This document shows positions 46,257-54,342 of a stretch of DNA of 64,000 nucleotides, piece by piece. A program made the translations under genes and the position numbers. Location: the NCBI RefSeq assembly GCF_004354365.1, contig NZ_SJCY01000004.1, forward strand, positions 248,001 to 312,000. Reading direction: 5' to 3'. Numbering within the stretch: position 1 is the first letter of the stretch; the number at the start of each line of letters is the position of its first letter. The notes beneath the pieces were generated by a model that was not told the DNA's origin, did no database searches, and worked only from the letters and a program-made list of their open reading frames with translations. This DNA is from Pedobacter changchengzhani (GTDB taxonomy: Bacteria; Bacteroidota; Bacteroidia; Sphingobacteriales; Sphingobacteriaceae).

Positions 46257-47528
46257 TTATTCTTGCTCTCTAACTGAGAATCCCGCCTTCTTCAAATCTT
46301 CCCAAAAATAGGGATATGATTTTTCTACAACTTGCATTTCTTCAATTTCAACTTCATCGATTAATAGCGCAAGCGGTGCAAATGCCATTGCCATACGGTG
46401 ATCTTCGTAAGTTGAAATCTTTATTTTTTCGGGGAAGTGAAGTTTGTCGGTGTTTAAAGTATAAACTAGATTATCTTCGGTTAAAGTAACGCCAATTTTT
46501 GCCAATTCGGTTTGTAGGGCCAAAACTCTGTTGGTTTCTTTAATCTTTAAAGTCTCTAAACCTGTAAACGACATGTTTTTGCCTAAAGCAGCAGTAATAA
46601 CTATAATGGTTTGAGCCAAATCAGGGCAAGTTTTTAAGTCTAATACACCTAAAAGTCCTGAAGGGGCTTTTGCTTTACTTAACGAGATTCCGGTATTGGT
46701 TTTAGTTGTTGCGATACCAAAAGCTGTCATTATTTGCTTAATCTGACTATCGCCCTGCAAACTTTTATCTTTTAATGCTGGTAAAGAAATTTCAGCATCA
46801 TCGGCCAAAGCGGCTATGCTATACCAATAAGATGCAGCACTCCAATCGGGTTCTACGATTAATGTTCCCGATTTAAAATTTTGTGGTTTAATAGAGATTG
46901 AATTTCCATCCCACGCATTTGCAATACCAACTTCGGCCAGCATATCTAAAGTCATATCTACATACGGTTTAGAAGTAAGTTCGCCCTCTATTTCTAAAGT
47001 TAAACCTAACGGAAGTTTTGGTGCAATCATTAATAAAGCAGAAATATACTGACTGCTAACATCACCTTTAATTTTCACATGTCCATTTTGTTGATTTAAT
47101 GGACCAACAATATTCAACGGAGGGAAGCCTTCATTTTCTGCATAAGAAATATTGGCGCCAATGGTTTTCAAAGCTTCTGCTAAAATCCCGATAGGGCGTT
47201 GTTTCATCCTTTCGGTTCCTGTTAGCAAGAAATTACCATTTTTGGCAGATAAGTATGCAGAAAGGAAACGCATGGCCGTTCCAGCAGGACCCACATCTAC
47301 CGTTTTTGATTCCTGAATTTCTACGTCCAAATCATTTTCCAAGTGATTTAAAATTCCATCAAGCGTAACCGTATCTGCAGCGTTTGATAAGTTTTCTACC
47401 TTAACTAATTTCTTACTTAAAGCGCTAATAATCAAAGCTCTATTGCATTCGCTTTTTGAGCCAGTTAATTGTATTTCCGTATTAATATTCTTGGTTCCTT
47501 TAAAAGAAACTAAGGCATTTTTTGACAT
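46257..47528 (-). CDS. aroA: 3-phosphoshikimate 1-carboxyvinyltransferase (EPSP synthase)
   Basis: Adds the enolpyruvyl group of PEP to shikimate-3-phosphate. Start at 47528 (MSKNALVSFKGTKN) gives 423 aa; an upstream ATG at 47570 would read through a palindromic repeat. Signatures: LTGSKSECNRALIISAL, VGPAGTAMRFLSAYLSAK (PEP loop) and the C-terminal YEDHRMAMAFAPLAL. Second-last gene of the aromatic operon. Confidence 0.95.
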   Translation of the reverse strand: MSKNALVSFKGTKNINTEIQLTGSKSECNRALIISALSKKLVKVENLSNAADTVTLDGILNHLENDLDVEIQESKTVDVGPAGTAMRFLSAYLSAKNGNFLLTGTERMKQRPIGILAEALKTIGANISYAENEGFPPLNIVGPLNQQNGHVKIKGDVSSQYISALLMIAPKLPLGLTLEIEGELTSKPYVDMTLDMLAEVGIANAWDGNSISIKPQNFKSGTLIVEPDWSAASYWYSIAALADDAEISLPALKDKSLQGDSQIKQIMTAFGIATTKTNTGISLSKAKAPSGLLGVLDLKTCPDLAQTIIVITAALGKNMSFTGLETLKIKETNRVLALQTELAKIGVTLTEDNLVYTLNTDKLHFPEKIKISTYEDHRMAMAFAPLALLIDEVEIEEMQVVEKSYPYFWEDLKKAGFSVREQE

Positions 47529-47546
47529 TTTATAGCCTCTCTCTAA

Positions 47547-47567
47547 CCCTCTCCTTAATGGAGAGGG
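47547..47567. repeat. CCCTCTCC/GGAGAGGG palindrome
   Basis: Perfect 8-bp arms around TTAAT, between the DAHP synthase gene and aroA. A common type of intergenic palindrome in these genomes. No T-run follows, so not a terminator. Confidence 0.6.
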
Positions 47568-47664
47568 CACTTTAAGTTTTAAATTTAATTTTTATAAGAT
47601 CCGTTACTTTGAACCTAAATCTTTCGCTTTTAAGCTTTGGACTTTCCGCTTTAAGCTTTTTACT

Positions 47665-48804
47665 TTAGGCTTTAAGCTCGCTATGTTGTTCAGCAGCAAT
47701 TCCTTTATCGGCTTTGCCAGCGTTCATTATTTCTGTTTGCTTACGGATAGATTCGCTGTGAACCAATTCTAAAAACTTTTCGGTAAAGTTTAAATCCAAC
47801 TTTAAAGCTTTAGCAAAAGCGTGTCCTTTCTGAAGGATAGAATCCCAACGGTTAACCTGTAAAATGGTAACTTGATTATCGCGTTTAAATTCACCAATTT
47901 TTTCAACGATAGACATACGTTCGCCTAATTTCTGCATTAAAATATCGTCAATTTTATCAATTGATTTACGCATTTCGGCTAATTTATCTGCAGAAACTTC
48001 ATTTTGAACTTCAGGATCGCGGATGGTTAAACGGTCTGCTAATTCTGCCAAAGCAGCCGGCGTTAACTGTTGCTTAGCATCTGTCCAAGCAGTTGATGGA
48101 TCAATGTGAGCCTCAATCATTAAGCCTTGCATATCTAAATCTAAAGCTTTTTGTGATATATATGGGATTAATTCGCGATTACCACAAATATGACTTGGAT
48201 CGTTTAGAATTGGTAATTCAGGACATAAAGTTTTCAATTGAATAGCAAGTTCCCACATTGGTTCGTTACGGAAAGAACTCTTTTCGTATGATGAAAAGCC
48301 ACGGTGAATGGCACCAATTTTAGTTATACCTGCACGGTTAATGCGCTCAATTGCACCAATCCATAATTGTAAATCAGGGTTAATTGGGTTTTTAATTAAA
48401 ACAGGTACATCATGGCCTTGTAAAGCATCAGCAATTTCTTGTACTGTAAACGGATTCACGGTAGAGCGAGCACCAATCCATAAAATATCAACACCTGCAG
48501 CTAAAGCTTCTTCAACATGTTTTGCGTTGGCAACTTCAACAGCGATTGGTAAACCAGTTTCTGCTTTAGCACGCTTTAACCATTCTAAGCCTATACTTCC
48601 AATACCTTCAAACTCTCCCGGACGAGTACGTGGTTTCCAAATTCCAGCTCTTAAAACCGATACTTTACCAGTTGCTGCAAGCAAATGCGCTGTAGTTAAT
48701 AATTGTTCTTCAGTTTCTGCACTGCATGGGCCAGAAATGATTAATGGTTCGTTTTTTACCGTTAACCAAGTGTTTAATGGCTGAATGTTTAAATTTAATT
48801 TCAT
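47665..48804 (-). CDS. Bifunctional DAHP synthase / chorismate mutase (AroQ type)
   Basis: 379 aa fusion. Residues about 1-265 are a class I DAHP/KDO8P synthase barrel (IISGPCSAETEEQLL, RAGIWKPRTRPGEFEG, HRGFSSYEKSSFRNEP, NDPSHICGN), the entry step of the shikimate pathway. Residues about 275-365 are an all-helical AroQ chorismate mutase (KLAEMRKSIDKIDDILMQKLGERM). In related Bacteroidetes enzymes the mutase domain lets prephenate or chorismate inhibit the synthase. Second gene after the Phe/Tyr attenuator, so entry into the pathway would respond to Phe/Tyr supply. Confidence 0.93.
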   Translation of the reverse strand: MKLNLNIQPLNTWLTVKNEPLIISGPCSAETEEQLLTTAHLLAATGKVSVLRAGIWKPRTRPGEFEGIGSIGLEWLKRAKAETGLPIAVEVANAKHVEEALAAGVDILWIGARSTVNPFTVQEIADALQGHDVPVLIKNPINPDLQLWIGAIERINRAGITKIGAIHRGFSSYEKSSFRNEPMWELAIQLKTLCPELPILNDPSHICGNRELIPYISQKALDLDMQGLMIEAHIDPSTAWTDAKQQLTPAALAELADRLTIRDPEVQNEVSADKLAEMRKSIDKIDDILMQKLGERMSIVEKIGEFKRDNQVTILQVNRWDSILQKGHAFAKALKLDLNFTEKFLELVHSESIRKQTEIMNAGKADKGIAAEQHSELKA

Positions 48805-48823
48805 GACGTTTTAGGTTGTTTTT

Positions 48824-48855
48824 AGTCCGAAAGTCCGATGTAAGAAGTCCGAAGT
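48824..48855. repeat. AGTCCGAAAGTCCGA short repeat
   Basis: Three AAGTCCGA units in 32 bp between pheA and the DAHP synthase gene; non-coding. Confidence 0.5.
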
Positions 48856-48914
48856 TATATTGTTTAATTGTCTATTTTTTTATGGTATTTCGTAATGCTA
48901 AAATCGTACTTTGC

Positions 48915-49748
48915 TTACACTTTATCATTTTTTTGATATTCTCCGAGGATGTTGAAATTGCTGGTGTATTTTAACGCTTTTCTCACTGCCTTATCGTACT
49001 TTTCGGTAGTTGGCCATTCTAAGTCAACATAAAAATAATATTCATTTCTTTTACCTAAAACTGGCATAGATTGTATTTTGGTTAGCGTAACATCTTGCTC
49101 TGCAAAGATGTTTAGAACGGTTGCCAATGAACCTGCTTTATGGCCAACTTGAAAACAGATGGAAGCTTTGTTGATTTTTTTTCCTTCGTCTGTTTTGTCT
49201 TTTTTTAGAATATGAAAACGGGTGTAGTTTTTTTTGTTAGATTCTACACGTCGTTCTAAAATATTTAAACCGTATAACTCTGCTGCTAAACTATTTGCAA
49301 TAGCCATTGTGTCCGTTAATTTTTCTTCTTGAATCCGTTTTGCGCAAGCTGCAGTATCGTTGCTTTCTACAATTTTAATATGTGGGTAATCGTAAAAGAA
49401 ATCAACACATTGGCGTATAGCGATGGGATGTGAGGTTACAATTTTAATATCTTCAAATTTAACACCGGGTAAGGCCATTAAATGTAGTTGAATAGGTAAA
49501 TAAACTTCACCTACTACAGAAAAACCGTAATCTCTTATTAACGTGTAATTTGGTAATAAACTACCTGCAATTGAATTTTCGATCGCCATAATGACGAAGT
49601 CTGCTTCATTTTTATCGAGTTTATCGCAAGTTTCTTTAAAGGAATTGCATTCTAAAGTTTCGATATTTTTACCGAAATATTTAAAAGCTGCTTCTTCATG
49701 AAAAGAGGCTTTAATTCCTTGAATAGCTACACGTTTAATCGTTTCCAT
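48915..49748 (-). CDS. pheA: Prephenate dehydratase
   Basis: Converts prephenate to phenylpyruvate. 277 aa: catalytic PDT domain (residues about 5-185, with ENSIAGSLLPNYTLI, ESNDTAACAKRI and the NYTRF motif) and a C-terminal ACT domain for Phe feedback (KASICFQVGHKAGSLATVLNIF). There is no fused mutase; that activity sits in the next gene. First structural gene after the leader and attenuator at 49765-49890, so it is regulated both by enzyme feedback and by attenuation. Confidence 0.95.
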   Translation of the reverse strand: METIKRVAIQGIKASFHEEAAFKYFGKNIETLECNSFKETCDKLDKNEADFVIMAIENSIAGSLLPNYTLIRDYGFSVVGEVYLPIQLHLMALPGVKFEDIKIVTSHPIAIRQCVDFFYDYPHIKIVESNDTAACAKRIQEEKLTDTMAIANSLAAELYGLNILERRVESNKKNYTRFHILKKDKTDEGKKINKASICFQVGHKAGSLATVLNIFAEQDVTLTKIQSMPVLGKRNEYYFYVDLEWPTTEKYDKAVRKALKYTSNFNILGEYQKNDKV

Positions 49749-49764
49749 TTTTTATTTTTAAACA

Positions 49765-49838
49765 AAAAAGTCCCGGCCATTGGCCGGGACTTTTTATACA
49801 TTTTAATATTTTATATTATTTTGCATATTAGCCCCGGC
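49765..49838 (-). promoter_or_regulatory. phe attenuator (antiterminator and intrinsic terminator)
   Basis: On the minus strand the terminator is AAAAAGTCCCGGCCA / TGGCCGGGACTTTTT (49781-49795 and 49765-49779), a 15-bp arm match at a tight centre, followed by T-rich sequence and then the pheA ATG 17 nt later. The antiterminator strand GCCGGGGC (49838-49831), encoded by the last three leader codons, can pair over eight bases (one G-U) with GTCCCGGC of the terminator 5' arm. A ribosome reaching the TAA at 49828 covers it. Confidence 0.87.
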
Positions 49839-49890
49839 TCTCACTAAAATAGTAAAAGTAACCAAAGTAATATGTGTTAAAGTTTTTCAT
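49828..49890 (-). CDS. phe operon leader peptide, Phe/Tyr-rich
   Basis: A 20-codon ORF, MKNFNTYYFG followed by YFYYFSESRG and TAA. Nine of 20 residues are aromatic: Phe at 4, 9, 12, 15 and Tyr at 7, 8, 11, 13, 14. Such a run is very unlikely by chance and matches the products of the operon it precedes (pheA and the DAHP synthase/chorismate mutase gene). It is functionally analogous to enterobacterial pheL but senses two amino acids. A promoter lies 16 nt upstream and the terminator/antiterminator follows directly. Mechanism is inferred. Confidence 0.88.
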   Translation of the reverse strand: MKNFNTYYFGYFYYFSESRG

Positions 49891-49906
49891 TTTTTTTTCG
49901 TTGAGC

Positions 49907-49937
49907 CAAATGTAGCAACAAAATTTAATTTGTCAAT
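49907..49937 (-). promoter_or_regulatory. phe operon promoter
   Basis: Minus strand ATTG (49937-49934), 19-bp spacer, TACATTTG (49914-49907). Fits TTG-N19-TAnnTTTG. Expected start near 49901, 11 nt before the leader ATG. Confidence 0.75.
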
Positions 49938-50029
49938 AGGAAAATGAAAATAAATTTAATTTTTTTTGAAATAGACCGTTTTCGGTACTGGTATGAATTG
50001 TATAAATTTGGGTAATAGGAATTGCATTT

Positions 50030-50353
50030 TTATAAACTATCAATAATTTTTTGAATATCTGCTTTTGTTATTGTCGCTTCTTCAGATTTGTCGTAAATAT
50101 AAATTAAGTTCACCTGGTTTTCTGTTTGAAGATAAGTGATAACGCGATAACCCCCACTCTTACCCTTTCCTTTACTTTTAACGGCCAGTCTAATTTTAAA
50201 AACGCCATTTCCTAAATCTATGCCAAGTTTTAAATTTTTGGATAATTCAAGCTCTAGATGATGTAGTTCATTAACTAATGATGGATGCTTTTTCTTTAAC
50301 TGCTTTGCTTTTTTTATAAAAACTTTTGAATATACAAAGCTTACATTTGACAT
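50030..50353 (-). CDS. RelE/ParE-superfamily toxin
   Basis: 107 aa, basic. The core fits the RelE/HigB fold: FIKKAKQLKKKHPSLVNELHHLELEL helical pair, GNGVFKIRLAVKSKGKGKSGGYRVITYL strands and LIYIYDKSEEATI near the C-terminus. The family cleaves mRNA at the ribosome or poisons gyrase. Its start overlaps the stop of the 63-aa upstream gene by one base, the normal antitoxin-toxin layout. Target is not predictable from sequence. Confidence 0.8.
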   Translation of the reverse strand: MSNVSFVYSKVFIKKAKQLKKKHPSLVNELHHLELELSKNLKLGIDLGNGVFKIRLAVKSKGKGKSGGYRVITYLQTENQVNLIYIYDKSEEATITKADIQKIIDSL

Positions 50354-50544
50354 TATATATCCTTTAAAGATAGAGGCTGCAGCTTTCCTTCGCTAATTTG
50401 TTTAGCTTCTTGTAGGCCTTTTTTTATGCCGTCTAATAAATTCTCTTTTTTTGAAGTTTTCACAATTTTGCCATTAATCCTTTTCAAAACCTGTAAGAGG
50501 AAATCGGTATCTTTATCATCTACCTGAATTGTAAGTGTTGTCAT
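50353..50544 (-). CDS. Small antitoxin partner of the RelE/ParE toxin
   Basis: 63 aa, starting TTLTIQVDDKDTDFLLQVLKRI, with a lysine-rich middle and a helical, toxin-binding type tail (IKKGLQEAKQISEGKLQPLSLKDI). This is typical of Bacteroidetes antitoxins that pair with RelE-like toxins. It precedes and overlaps the toxin gene. Antitoxins of this size usually autoregulate; no clear dyad was found in its upstream region. Confidence 0.75.
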   Translation of the reverse strand: MTTLTIQVDDKDTDFLLQVLKRINGKIVKTSKKENLLDGIKKGLQEAKQISEGKLQPLSLKDI

Positions 50545-50796
50545 GTCGCAATAAATTGTTTATTCAAAAATACAAAATATTTACAAATTAGTTTTATTAT
50601 CTATTTTTAAAGGTTCGTAAATTTGATGATTGTTTTATTTCAGTCGAAAATTGTCCGATGAAACACAATCTTTGTTCCTAAACCCGATTGCAACGGAAAG
50701 CCTCAATTTTTCATTGAGCTTGAAGTGTAAAGCGGGACTTTCGGCCGCCAAAAACCACTTACTTTCGTTTCCAAACCCGTCAAAAATATTGTTAAA

Positions 50797-51696
50797 TTAA
50801 TTTTCCAGACTTTCTTGTTCGAGTAATTCTTTCTGCATAATTTTTGCAATTTTTGTGCTTCCGTCATGGCTCCAGCCCGGTGGGTTTACAATATATTTAA
50901 CCTTATCCATAAAAGTCGGTGCTTTTTTAACATCAGCGGTTAAAGCTATAAACTCGTGGAAAATAATATTTACTGCTCCAGTATCTGTTGGTTGTGTGGT
51001 TAAACCATATTTAATTTTATCTTCGGGCAATTCTGCTTGGAAAGTGCCAAACCACCTATCCCAAAGTATTAAAACCATGCCCATATTTTTATCTAAATAA
51101 CGCACATTACTTGCATGATGAACGCGGTGGTGAGATGGTGTTACAAAAATATATTCGTACCATTTTGGTAACTTTATATTGTATTGCGTATGCACTAAGT
51201 TGCCGTAAATTTGGGTAACTAAATAGGCAAAAAGAATATCCATAGCGGTAAAACCCATAAACGCTAGGGGCAAGTAAAAAAATACGCGGTAAAAAGGTTC
51301 GAACACGGTAGAGCGGAAACCTGTTGTTAAATTAAAATGTTCTGACGAGTGGTGCGTTACGTGCATTGCCCAAAAAAAGCGTACATAATGACCAACACTA
51401 TGCAAAAACCAATACAAAAAATCTTGTGCAAGGATTAAAACCAACCAGTAAAACCAAATATTAGAAATTTGAAACAAACGAAATTGATAGCAATAGGCTA
51501 ACAAAAAGAATGTTGCGGTTTTCATGGTTAGGTTAATTACAATAGCCGAAACCATTAAATAAATGTTTGTCCAAGTATCGCGTTTGGTATATAATTTCCT
51601 GTCGTGGGCATAGCTAAAATACATTTCAACCAAGGTTAAAACGATAATAAAGCCAAATAATGCGCCTACAGAAAAATCACTTCCGGTGTATTTCAT
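50797..51696 (-). CDS. Sterol desaturase / fatty acid hydroxylase-family membrane protein
   Basis: 299 aa with four to five membrane helices. The di-iron histidine clusters are present: HSVGH at 99-103, HVTHHSSEH at 112-120 and HHRVHHA near 190. The family inserts oxygen or a double bond in lipids; in Bacteroidetes the substrate may be a carotenoid, hopanoid or fatty acid, unknown here. Starts one base after aroB stops, so it is cotranscribed with it; the metabolic link is unclear. Confidence 0.88.
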   Translation of the reverse strand: MKYTGSDFSVGALFGFIIVLTLVEMYFSYAHDRKLYTKRDTWTNIYLMVSAIVINLTMKTATFFLLAYCYQFRLFQISNIWFYWLVLILAQDFLYWFLHSVGHYVRFFWAMHVTHHSSEHFNLTTGFRSTVFEPFYRVFFYLPLAFMGFTAMDILFAYLVTQIYGNLVHTQYNIKLPKWYEYIFVTPSHHRVHHASNVRYLDKNMGMVLILWDRWFGTFQAELPEDKIKYGLTTQPTDTGAVNIIFHEFIALTADVKKAPTFMDKVKYIVNPPGWSHDGSTKIAKIMQKELLEQESLEN

Positions 51697-51697
51697 T

Positions 51698-52756
51698 TTA
51701 TAAATTGTTATAATAATCTAAGCTGCTTAAAATATCGGCTTTGCTTACACGGCAGTTAAACGTGCATTTTCCTATTGTTTCTAATAAAGAGAATAAAATA
51801 TTGCCATCTTCGTTCTTTTTATCGCTTTTCATTAATTCCAAAAGCGCATCAAAACTTCCTTTTTTGATTTCATATTTTGGGTATAATGATAAAATATAAT
51901 TGCCGATATCTTTTAGTTCATCTTTTGTTAAGCCACTGTTTTTAATTGAAAGCGCAGCTTCGCATACAAAACCGATGGCAATTGCTTCACCATGGGTAAG
52001 TGGGTTTTTGTCGTTAGCTAAAGAATAACCTTCTATTGCATGACCAATCGTGTGACCGAAATTTAAGATTTTCCGTAGATTTTTTTCATGCGGATCAATC
52101 GTAACCACTTCGTTTTTAATTTCTACCGAGCGGTAAATATCTTGGGCAGATGGGGTTAAATAGTCAGTGGTTTTTAATTTTTCGTAATAAGCTTTATCGT
52201 AAATTAAACCATGTTTTATCATTTCGGCAAAGCCTGATAAAAGCTCGCGTTGAGGCAAGGTTTTTAAAAATTCGGTTTCGATAAAAACCATTTGGGGTAA
52301 AGTAAAAGTACCCACCATATTTTTAACGTTATCTATATCAATCCCAGTTTTGCCACCTACAGATGCATCAACCTGCGAAAGTAGGGTAGTAGGCACGTTT
52401 ATAAAATCGATACCACGTTTGTAGGTTGATGCAATAAAGCCACCCATATCGGTAATTACACCACCGCCAAGGTTAATGATTAAACTTTTTCGGTCGGCTT
52501 CGAAATCTAGCAGTGTTTTCCAAATGCCAATGCAAAAATCTATATTTTTATTTTCCTCGCCTGCGGATGTTTCAATTAAATCGAAATCAGAAAAATCATC
52601 CATTAAGGATTGAAAAACCGGTAAGCAAATCTCGCTCGTGTTTTCATCAGCAAGGATAAAAACTTTACTGTATTTATTACTTTCTAAAAGTATTTTTAAG
52701 GCTTCTAAGTTGCTTTCGAAATAAAGCGAATGGCCTGCGCTTGTTAAAGTTTCCAT
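51698..52756 (-). CDS. aroB: 3-dehydroquinate synthase
   Basis: Second step of the shikimate pathway, NAD- and metal-dependent. 352 aa. Signatures: LGGGVITDMGGFIASTYKRGIDFINVPTTLLSQVDASVGGKTGID (in one block near 95-140), the metal ligand E in GFAEMIKHGLIYD, and HGEAIAIG. The start overlaps the S4-domain gene stop by one base (TAATG). Unlike aroA/aroC it is not downstream of the phe attenuator. Confidence 0.97.
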   Translation of the reverse strand: METLTSAGHSLYFESNLEALKILLESNKYSKVFILADENTSEICLPVFQSLMDDFSDFDLIETSAGEENKNIDFCIGIWKTLLDFEADRKSLIINLGGGVITDMGGFIASTYKRGIDFINVPTTLLSQVDASVGGKTGIDIDNVKNMVGTFTLPQMVFIETEFLKTLPQRELLSGFAEMIKHGLIYDKAYYEKLKTTDYLTPSAQDIYRSVEIKNEVVTIDPHEKNLRKILNFGHTIGHAIEGYSLANDKNPLTHGEAIAIGFVCEAALSIKNSGLTKDELKDIGNYILSLYPKYEIKKGSFDALLELMKSDKKNEDGNILFSLLETIGKCTFNCRVSKADILSSLDYYNNL

Positions 52757-52962
52757 TAAATTACTTCAATTTTATCTTGTTCAAAAGTGATAATGTCGCC
52801 AACCCTAACTTTATACCGCTTGCGAAACTCCACTTCGCCATTGCATTTTACCAGACCATCCATCACTACTGCCTGCGCATCGCCACCTGTGCCCACCATG
52901 CCCGTTGCCTTTAACAGTTGGATAAGGGGAATAAACTCGCCTTCTAATTTGAATTGTATCAT
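52756..52962 (-). CDS. S4-domain RNA-binding protein (YbcJ-like)
   Basis: Start at the ATG of MIQFKLEGEFIPLIQLLKA, 68 aa, which is essentially a lone S4 domain (KATGMVGTGGDAQAVVMDGLVKCNGEVEFRKRYKVRVGD). Small proteins of this kind bind structured RNA and are often linked with ribosome assembly. First gene of a three-gene unit with aroB and the desaturase. An upstream non-ATG start is possible, but the ATG sits 7 nt below a -7 box. Confidence 0.85.
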   Translation of the reverse strand: MIQFKLEGEFIPLIQLLKATGMVGTGGDAQAVVMDGLVKCNGEVEFRKRYKVRVGDIITFEQDKIEVI

Positions 52963-52969
52963 TTGGTTG

Positions 52970-52977
52970 CAAAAATA
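52970..52977 (-). promoter_or_regulatory. -7 box of the S4-aroB-desaturase operon
   Basis: Minus-strand TATTTTTG, 7 nt before the S4-gene ATG; predicts a near-leaderless mRNA. Divergent from the proline dehydrogenase promoter. Confidence 0.45.
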
Positions 52978-53021
52978 CAATTAATTAAATATTTTTATCT
53001 TCCAACAGCGAACGGAATTTA

Positions 53022-53029
53022 TAATTTTG
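53022..53029 (+). promoter_or_regulatory. -7 box before the proline dehydrogenase gene
   Basis: TAATTTTG, 26 nt upstream of the ATG at 53056; no matching -33 box. Confidence 0.4.
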
Positions 53030-53055
53030 CACGCAAGTGACTTAATTTTTAAAAA

Positions 53056-54240
53056 ATGAACGTTTCAACCCCAAATCAACCAAATTTTGACAATACAGAA
53101 ATTGCTTTTAAGCAAAAAAGTAATGGCGAACTGAAGAAGGCATTTTGGCTTTTTAAAATAATTAGCAGTAATTTTTTAACCAAAGTTGGGCCAGCCATTA
53201 CCAATTTTTTTTTAAACATTGGCTTACCCGTTCAAGGTGCAATTAAGGCTACTATATTTCAACAATTTTGTGGTGGCGAAACCATCGGCGAATGTGATAA
53301 AGCCATAACTCAGCTCGCAAATGGCGGTGTGGGTACTATTTTAGATTATTCTGTTGAGGGCGAAGATGAAGAAAAAGTTTTTGATGAAACGTGCCAAGAA
53401 ATTATTCGCACTATTTTGCGTGCCGATGGCGATAAGAATATCCCGATTACGGTTTTTAAAATTACGGGTATAGCGAGGTTTGCCTTATTAGAAAAAATTG
53501 ATGCGAAGCAAGAATTATCCATTGAGGAGCAAGCTGAATTTAGTAAAGTGCATTTTCGTTGTGAACTTATTTGTAGGAATGCCTACGAAAAGCAGGTGCC
53601 AATTATGATAGATGCGGAAGAAACTTGGATCCAAGCTACAATTGACGAATTGGCTTTTGAGATGATGCGCAAGTTTAACCGAGAGAGTATAATCGTTTAC
53701 AACACCTATCAAATGTATCGACATGATAAATTTGCCGATATGAAAGCAGACCACTTGATTGCCAAAGCTGACGGTTACATTCTTGGTGTAAAAATTGTGC
53801 GTGGTGCTTATATGGAAAAGGAACGCAAACGTGCTGAAGAAAAAGGTTATCCATCGCCCATTCAACCCGATAAAGAAGCAACTGATCGGGATTACGATGA
53901 GTCATTGCGTTATTGTGTAGATCATATTGAGGAAATTGCAGTTGTAGCAGGAACGCACAACGAAGATAGTAGCAGGCTATTGACTTATCTTTTGGAAGAA
54001 AAAAAAGTAAGGCATAATCATCCGCATGTTTATTTTGCTCAGCTACTGGGAATGAGCGATAATTTAAGTTTCAATCTGGCCGATTCGCAATATAATGTTG
54101 CTAAATACGTACCTTACGGTCCAATTAAAGCAGTAATGCCTTATTTGTTTAGAAGGGCTCAAGAAAATACATCGGTTGCTGGCCAAACTGGCAGAGAATT
54201 GGCTTTAATAGAAAGAGAACTGAATAGAAGAAGAATTTAA
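53056..54240 (+). CDS. Proline dehydrogenase
   Basis: Flavoenzyme oxidising proline to pyrroline-5-carboxylate, feeding electrons to quinone. 394 aa with the PRODH barrel: VFKITGIARFALLEKI, MIDAEETWIQ, VKIVRGAYMEKERKRAEEKGYPSPIQPDKEATDRDYDES in one conserved region, GTHNEDS, and the C-terminal YLFRRAQENTSV with the substrate-binding Arg pair. Stand-alone PRODH without the P5C dehydrogenase domain of PutA. Confidence 0.93.
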   Translation: MNVSTPNQPNFDNTEIAFKQKSNGELKKAFWLFKIISSNFLTKVGPAITNFFLNIGLPVQGAIKATIFQQFCGGETIGECDKAITQLANGGVGTILDYSVEGEDEEKVFDETCQEIIRTILRADGDKNIPITVFKITGIARFALLEKIDAKQELSIEEQAEFSKVHFRCELICRNAYEKQVPIMIDAEETWIQATIDELAFEMMRKFNRESIIVYNTYQMYRHDKFADMKADHLIAKADGYILGVKIVRGAYMEKERKRAEEKGYPSPIQPDKEATDRDYDESLRYCVDHIEEIAVVAGTHNEDSSRLLTYLLEEKKVRHNHPHVYFAQLLGMSDNLSFNLADSQYNVAKYVPYGPIKAVMPYLFRRAQENTSVAGQTGRELALIERELNRRRI

Positions 54241-54342
54241 TTGCTTTTTATTTGGTTTATTTTAAGGTTGATGCAAATATTTGTTCGATTTTATGATATT
54301 GGCGAATATTTTAGGATTTATTTGAAGTTATTCGAATATTAA

